Part shown: positions 62,201 to 64,000 of the stretch, one piece after another | Layout of the letters: the number at the start of each line of letters is the position of its first letter | Numbering within the stretch: position 1 is the stretch's first letter | Position numbers and translations under genes: made by a program | Source of the DNA: Ctenosaura bakeri | Taxonomy: Eukaryota > Chordata > Lepidosauria > Squamata > Iguanidae | DNA length: 64,000 nt | Assembly: GCA_948474755.1 (NCBI GenBank) | Contig: CAOLHI010001015.1 | Coordinates: 124,001 to 188,000, forward strand | Direction of reading: 5' to 3' | The notes under the pieces: model-generated | The model's database searches: none | The model's input: the letters and a program-made list of their open reading frames with translations, nothing else | Told to the model about the DNA's origin: nothing

Positions 62201-64000
62201 AATTTTGTCAACTTCTGGGTTGCAGAAGGGCAAAAGTCAGAGCAAAATTGCCCTTCGTATCCTTTATGAGCCACATAAACTGGCTTGAGGGCACACTTTC
62301 TCCCTTTACAAGAGGTTGGAAAAGGGCTTTTCAGGCTAATTTTTTTATGCAATATGAGTTGGCAGTGAAGTGGTGGTGTAGCCCTACCAGGTCCGGTGGG
62401 CAACATGTGCAGCTGGCAGAGTTGGTATATTTGCCCTCCTCTTCAAAAATTAAGAACATGTTGATTTTTAGGAAGCAACTGATTTTTAGGAAGCAACGCC
62501 CAGTTTCTAATACACAGGCTGTTCTATTTCAACTGAAGGAAGTGAAAGTACAAGAAATTAATGCACTGCAGTGCTTTCTCAACTGAAATACATGAGAAGA
62601 GAAGAGAGAGAGAATGTCATATCCAGTTCATACCACGCTACTCTCATAACATATTGTTGGACGGGGCAGAGATTCATGTGTATCTCACAGTCTTCATACC
62701 CTTGATTATAGACCCGTCCTGTATAATTTGTTGTTAATAATGCTTTTACAAAGCCACTGCTCCAAGTAAATGTATATAAGTCTCTTTGTCTCTACTTCAT
62801 ATTCACATGGCTTGCTGAAGGACACCCAGCAAGCTTAAAGCTAGATGCTTTCTTACAAAACATCTCACACTAGTTCATATTAATCAATTTCAGGAGGAAA
62901 GTAAATATGCTGCAGCCCAAACATTAAATGCTACAGAACTAGAAACAATGGTCATCAAGTGGATGCAATAACATCAGCAGCAAAGAATGCTGAAGCTGTC
63001 ATGTCTGAGGATTATTCTATTTCATGATATCTTAAAAGGTATTTAGTTCAGCAAATAAGTAATCCTAAATTCAGTTTCCTTCCAGAGTAAAACAAAAGTT
63101 ATACTCTAAATGCAGCTGAGGGGTAATAAAGTAAGATGAAATCAGCATCCAGTTACTTAGAACAAGGGCTGGATAGTCAATATGACACTGAATCCACTTT
63201 CCTCATGACGAATGTCACTGTAAATCCACTGATGTGCAAGCTACTGTGTACTACACCTCTGTTCTGCATATTACCAGAAGGTGCTCATAAATGACCTGTT
63301 CTGTGGAATTTGATGGGCATGAGGTAGATAAGATTATTTTTAATGTATGTCCTCTCTTCCTTCCAAGGCAGCATACATGGCTTTTCTCCTCCTTAGTTTA
63401 TTCTCACTAAAACACTTTGAGGTAGTTCAGGCTGAGAGAGAGAGAATAACTGGCTTAACTTCATCCAGCAAGTTTCATGGTTCAGTGGCTACTAGAACCT
63501 GGATCTCCCAGTCTCAGCATAATAGGCTAACCACTAGGCCATAATGGTTCTCAATTTCTTCCATACATACTATACACGTTTGTTTTGCTCATAATGTGAG
63601 TACAGACCAGTTTTATTCTAAGTAAGGAGATGGGGCTTCCTTTACTGATTACAGGTTTGCCAGTTCTTTCATCAGAATAATCTGGCTACAAGCCCAAAAT
63701 GCATTTTCAGGGCAGCCTGATGGAGAGATTGTGTTTCCAAACACTTATTATCAACAGTACTCTGGCAATAATGGGCATATGGCTCTATTTTGGCAGACAT
63801 TAGGTTATGCTGCATTGGCAAGAATTGCAAGAAGGACACAATATGCTTCATGAAACTCACCTCCATTATTCCTGTATAGTATGAAAAGGGTGTTATCCTT
63901 AAACCTTTCACCATGATGTCAGACAAGTGGTATGGGTATAACATGAGATGATCTCTACTGTACTTTAGCAGCTCCTCATAGTATCTGCGTTCATCTTTCT
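35041..64000 (-). CDS. FAM91A1: FAM91A1, 5'-truncated by window edge, 22 exons (gene span)
   Basis: Minus-strand exons: 64000-63861 (continues outside), 61701-61644, 60451-60384, 58694-58581, 57571-57481, 55658-55596, 54848-54742, 49951-49913, 49794-49682, 48946-48828, 48286-48174, 47919-47833, 46417-46285, 43854-43706, 43258-43124, 41823-41710, 40118-40046, 39325-39176, 38837-38730, 36868-36745, 36623-36554, 35244-35041. Exons 2-22 total 2232 nt, divisible by three, with no internal stop. About 789 residues are visible; the human protein is about 838 aa, so roughly 57 N-terminal residues lie outside. Near-identity to FAM91A1 is recognised over blocks such as [37 protein letters not shown] and [20 protein letters not shown]. 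Known role: with TBC1D23 and the WDR11/C17orf75 complex, it captures endosome-derived vesicles at trans-Golgi golgins. There is no transmembrane segment or catalytic motif. One intron is GC-AG. Confidence 0.96.
35386..35760 (-). mobile_element. L2 LINE 3' end with a CAT/CTT microsatellite tail
   Basis: Minus strand: [19 protein letters not shown] and [12 protein letters not shown], the L2 ORF2 C-terminal signature, then GGACTCAAAGTGGC complement and a (ATG)n/(AAG)n tail. It sits just upstream of the last FAM91A1 exon. Confidence 0.75.
36155..36300. mobile_element. Palindromic MITE
   Basis: Arms AGTGACTTTTTGGACTACAA and GTGCTAGTCTAAAAGGTAAT flank a central CCATGGTGGTTGGGGACTAT. Intron of FAM91A1. 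Confidence 0.55.
36554..36623 (-). CDS. FAM91A1: FAM91A1 exon, 70 nt
   Basis: Encodes (S)[18 protein letters not shown] and VHSFQ. Acceptor TTGACAG, donor CAG|GTAAA. Confidence 0.93.
36745..36868 (-). CDS. FAM91A1: FAM91A1 exon, 124 nt (conserved C-terminal block)
   Basis: Encodes [34 protein letters not shown] and GLCSRE plus two bases. The [13 protein letters not shown] block is nearly invariant in the family. Acceptor TAAACAG, donor GAGAG|GTGAGG. Confidence 0.95.
36900..38700. other. FAM91A1 intron, mostly unrecognised
   Basis: A CTCTCTCCAGATATTCCGGA fragment near 36945-36990 resembles the palindromic repeats. No extra exon is needed: phase joins across. Confidence 0.3.
38730..38837 (-). 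CDS. FAM91A1: FAM91A1 exon, 108 nt
   Basis: Encodes (G)[17 protein letters not shown] and [18 protein letters not shown] plus one base. Acidic and probably flexible. Acceptor CTCTAAG, donor G|GTAAT. Confidence 0.93.
39176..39325 (-). CDS. FAM91A1: FAM91A1 exon, 150 nt
   Basis: Encodes (D)[34 protein letters not shown] and [15 protein letters not shown] plus one base. Acceptor TTCCTAG, donor G|GTAAA. Confidence 0.94.
39815..39915 (+). repeat. Second tRNA-derived SINE family, partial
   Basis: TTTGTTTTGCATGCAGAAAA, TCTCAGTTCTTCTTCAGTTA, a poly(A) run, GGATCAGATAGCAGGTGATA. Same family as 52078-52250, not the Sauria SINE. Confidence 0.5.
40046..40118 (-). CDS. FAM91A1: FAM91A1 exon, 73 nt
   Basis: Encodes [20 protein letters not shown] and EQQG plus one base. 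Acceptor GTTTAG, donor G|GTAGCT. Confidence 0.93.
40130..41700. other. FAM91A1 intron, nothing recognised
   Basis: A CAACCCTCCAGATGTTGTAG fragment near 41098 belongs to the palindromic repeat family; otherwise unique. Confidence 0.3.
41710..41823 (-). CDS. FAM91A1: FAM91A1 exon, 114 nt
   Basis: Encodes [20 protein letters not shown] and [18 protein letters not shown]. Phase 0 at both ends. Acceptor GCCTAG, donor CAG|GTATGG. Confidence 0.95.
41830..43110. other. FAM91A1 intron following the GC donor
   Basis: This is the intron with the GC donor (at its high-coordinate end). AT-rich, with no repeat or exon recognised. Confidence 0.35.
43124..43258 (-). CDS. FAM91A1: FAM91A1 exon, 135 nt, with a non-canonical GC donor
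   Basis: Encodes [36 protein letters not shown] and LRKLPDIFQ. Acceptor CATAG. The frame only closes if the donor is CAG|GCAGGT (GC at 43123-43122), joining FQ to GYDRLL. The GT four bases further on would shift the frame and read a stop at the start of the next exon. Confidence 0.9.
43706..43854 (-). CDS. FAM91A1: FAM91A1 exon, 149 nt
   Basis: Encodes (G)[38 protein letters not shown] and [11 protein letters not shown]. Acceptor TGTAG, donor CAA|GTAAGA. Confidence 0.95.
44600..45545 (+). mobile_element. L2 LINE fragment split by a MITE
   Basis: Plus strand: degenerate L2 RT end, then GCTAAATAGCTTGGGGCCAG, GATATCTGA, interruption 45131-45332, then AAGACAGCTGCCTCCTGTAA, GAACCTGCC and the C-terminal REVRLDPSL. 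Inactive. Confidence 0.75.
45131..45332. mobile_element. Palindromic MITE nested in L2, TGA duplication
   Basis: 202 bp. Ends GGCCATTTCTGCACTACACT and AGTGTAGTGTGGAAATGACC. TGA at 45128-45130 and 45333-45335; removing one copy restores the L2 reading GATATCTGAAAGACAGC. Near-perfect internal inverted repeat. Confidence 0.86.
46285..46417 (-). CDS. FAM91A1: FAM91A1 exon, 133 nt
   Basis: Encodes [35 protein letters not shown] and VTQPEQPNN plus one base. Acceptor TTTAG, donor G|GTACAG. Confidence 0.94.
46680..46790. mobile_element. Palindromic MITE fragment
   Basis: CCTTTTCCCAACCTGATGCC, CTGGACTATGATTCCTATCA, GACGGGAGCTGCAGCTGAAC. An L2-like 3' tail fragment (CATATCCCACCTTTCTCCTC) follows to about 46860. 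Confidence 0.45.
47000..47800. other. FAM91A1 intron, unclassified
   Basis: 47160-47520 looks like an old low-copy repeat (GGGGTCAATTAGCCTTCTAG, GCCCTGGGGACTGCCCATTG) that I cannot assign. Confidence 0.3.
47833..47919 (-). CDS. FAM91A1: FAM91A1 exon, 87 nt
   Basis: Encodes [20 protein letters not shown] and DSFLVELEK. Phase 0 at both ends. Acceptor TTGCAG, donor AAG|GTAAAT. Confidence 0.95.
48174..48286 (-). CDS. FAM91A1: FAM91A1 exon, 113 nt
   Basis: Encodes (G)[20 protein letters not shown] and [17 protein letters not shown]. Acceptor TTCTTAG, donor CCA|GTAAG. Confidence 0.95.
48828..48946 (-). CDS. FAM91A1: FAM91A1 exon, 119 nt
   Basis: Encodes [20 protein letters not shown] and [19 protein letters not shown] plus one base. 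Ser/Thr/Asp-rich and probably flexible; one residue longer than the human segment as I remember it. Acceptor TTGTTAG, donor G|GTGAGC. Confidence 0.94.
49682..49794 (-). CDS. FAM91A1: FAM91A1 exon, 113 nt
   Basis: Encodes [20 protein letters not shown] and [17 protein letters not shown] plus two bases. Acceptor CTCTTCAG, donor GTAAGT. Confidence 0.94.
49913..49951 (-). CDS. FAM91A1: FAM91A1 micro-exon, 39 nt
   Basis: Thirteen codons, [13 protein letters not shown], phase 0 on both sides, so it can be skipped without a frameshift. Acceptor CTTTCAG, donor AAG|GTAGG. The intron upstream (49952-54741) holds two CR1 copies. Confidence 0.92.
50061..50835 (-). mobile_element. CR1 LINE 3' fragment with an open 209-codon reading frame
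   Basis: Minus strand 50770-50141 reads 209 codons without a stop: [74 protein letters not shown]. It ends with CR1 octamers TTCTATGATTCTATGATTC. 5'-truncated at TTCTCTCTGTTGA. In FAM91A1 intron, same strand as the gene. Confidence 0.93.
50840..51490. other. FAM91A1 intron, nothing recognised
   Basis: No exon or clear repeat. Confidence 0.3.
51496..51696. mobile_element. Palindromic MITE, TCA duplication
   Basis: 201 bp. GCACCTTTCTGTACTACACT and AATGTAGTGCAGAAAGGCCT ends. TCA at 51493-51495 and 51697-51699. Inner arms CCTGGGGTTTGCAGTTTAGG and TAAACTACAAACCCCAGAAT. Confidence 0.8.
52078..52250 (+). repeat. Second tRNA-derived SINE family
   Basis: Box A-like AGCTGTAGCTCAGTGGCTGA, diverged box B CCCAGGTTAATCACTGCATC, then GAGCTAGATGGATTCAATGG near the 3' end. 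Different head and tail from the Sauria SINE. Confidence 0.65.
52558..54400 (-). mobile_element. CR1 LINE, longest copy, with reverse transcriptase motifs
   Basis: About 1.84 kb of CR1 ORF2 on the minus strand. RT motifs: [20 protein letters not shown] (around 53670-53705) and [11 protein letters not shown] (around 53415-53450), then [15 protein letters not shown], then the 3' end with TCTATGATTCTATGATC. Frame breaks near 53500-53520 and stops downstream make it inactive; 5'-truncated, no endonuclease domain. In a FAM91A1 intron. Confidence 0.93.
54742..54848 (-). CDS. FAM91A1: FAM91A1 exon, 107 nt
   Basis: Encodes (V)[18 protein letters not shown] and [17 protein letters not shown]. Acceptor CGTTTTAG, donor GAG|GTAAG. 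Confidence 0.95.
55596..55658 (-). CDS. FAM91A1: FAM91A1 exon, 63 nt
   Basis: Encodes (S)[20 protein letters not shown] plus one base. Acceptor TTTGCTAG, donor G|GTGAG. Confidence 0.93.
55660..56430. other. FAM91A1 intron, nothing recognised
   Basis: A short TTATTATTATTACTACTACT stretch near 56126-56147; otherwise unique. Confidence 0.3.
56430..56935 (-). mobile_element. L1 LINE 3' end
   Basis: Minus strand: [37 protein letters not shown], the L1 ORF2 C-terminal pattern, followed by a 3' UTR ending in an AT-rich tail. Open for about 68 codons, so relatively young. Confidence 0.7.
57481..57571 (-). CDS. FAM91A1: FAM91A1 exon, 91 nt
   Basis: Encodes [20 protein letters not shown] and [10 protein letters not shown] plus one base. 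Acceptor TTACTAG, donor GTAAGT. Confidence 0.93.
58581..58694 (-). CDS. FAM91A1: FAM91A1 exon, 114 nt
   Basis: Encodes [20 protein letters not shown] and [18 protein letters not shown], one of the most conserved N-terminal blocks of the family. Acceptor TTTTCAG, donor AAG|GTATAA. Confidence 0.95.
59490..59732 (-). repeat. 5S rRNA-derived SINE (5S-Sauria type)
   Basis: Tail ATGTGTGTGCACCCACGTTC at left, GTTTTGCCAGTTTCCTCCTC body, 5S head complement CTTCGCTTCCAAGATCAGAC at right. Confidence 0.85.
59740..60375. other. FAM91A1 intron, nothing recognised
   Basis: No exon or clear repeat before the 60384 exon. Confidence 0.3.
60384..60451 (-). CDS. FAM91A1: FAM91A1 exon, 68 nt
   Basis: Encodes (C)[11 protein letters not shown] and [11 protein letters not shown]. 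Acceptor CTTCAG, donor AAA|GTAAGC. Confidence 0.94.
61644..61701 (-). CDS. FAM91A1: FAM91A1 exon, 58 nt
   Basis: Encodes [19 protein letters not shown] plus one base. Acceptor TTGTAAAG, donor T|GTAAGT. The frame continues from the 63861 exon at phase 0. Confidence 0.93.
61877..62082 (+). repeat. Sauria SINE (tRNA-derived)
   Basis: Head CATAGCATAGTGGTTTGAGC, CTGGAGACCAGAG, body GGGTGACCTTGAGCAAGCCA, CTTGCCAAGAAAACC, tail TTAGGGTTGCTGAAAGTCAC and GGCACACAACAGCAACA. Confidence 0.85.
62100..63335. other. FAM91A1 intron, mostly unrecognised
   Basis: 62205-62410 may be an old repeat (TGGGTTGCAGAAGGGCAAAA, CCTACCAGGTCCGGTGGGCA) that I cannot assign. No exon. Confidence 0.3.
63340..63543 (-). repeat. 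MIR-like tRNA-derived SINE
   Basis: Minus-oriented: CCAGCAAGTTTCATGGTTCA, ACCTGGATCTCCCAGTCTCA, GGCTAACCACTAGGCCATAA (tRNA-like head complement), and core CACTTTGAGGTAGTTCAGGC. Confidence 0.6.
63861..64000 (-). CDS. FAM91A1: FAM91A1 exon, N-terminal region, runs off the window
   Basis: 46 codons plus two bases. Encodes [17 protein letters not shown], then [13 protein letters not shown] and [16 protein letters not shown]. Donor GAG|GTGAG. The upstream boundary is not visible; the last two bases of the window could be an acceptor AG or part of a Lys codon. Confidence 0.93.

Noticed and set aside
1..64000. CRISPR arrays, operons, phage or plasmid features
   Set aside because: No regularly spaced direct repeats, no prokaryotic gene organisation; the window is vertebrate nuclear DNA.

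Overview
This is vertebrate nuclear DNA, most likely from a squamate reptile (a lizard). There are no operons or bacterial genes. The evidence is split genes with GT/AG introns, plus a repeat load typical of lizards: tRNA-derived Sauria SINEs, 5S rRNA-derived SINEs (5S-Sauria type), CR1, L2 and L1 LINE fragments, many short inverted-repeat DNA transposons, and microsatellites. The species cannot be named from the sequence alone.

Two protein-coding genes are present, both on the minus strand. (1) ANXA13 (annexin A13) is complete in its coding sequence. It has 11 coding exons between 22427 (start) and 812 (stop). The exon lengths sum to 957 nt (318 codons plus stop), with every intron phase consistent. 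It keeps the N-terminal Met-Gly-Asn myristoylation signal on a 15-nt coding exon and all four annexin repeats with type-2 calcium sites. (2) FAM91A1 is 5'-truncated by the window edge. It has 22 coding exons from 64000 down to the stop at 35041, encoding the last ~789 residues, followed by a probable ~4 kb 3' UTR to about 31010. One intron appears to use a GC-AG splice pair. The two genes do not share a pathway: annexin A13 is a myristoylated calcium/phospholipid-binding protein of epithelial apical traffic, while FAM91A1 is a trans-Golgi vesicle-tethering adaptor partner.

Layout: 1-811 ANXA13 3' UTR or downstream; 812-22427 ANXA13 exons and repeat-filled introns; 22428-31010 intergenic, including an L2, SINEs, nested MITEs and a small tandem repeat; 31010-35040 a repeat-poor block read as FAM91A1 3' UTR; 35041-64000 FAM91A1 exons, with two minus-strand CR1 copies and another L2/MITE nest in the introns. 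The most interesting points are the head-to-tail gene order (divergent in human as I remember it), the GC-AG intron with a frameshifting GT 4 nt away, nested DNA transposons with readable 3-bp target duplications, a flipped hairpin core between two copies of one MITE, a SPIN-like hAT terminus, and an unclassified terminal-inverted-repeat family. I found no previously undescribed coding system.
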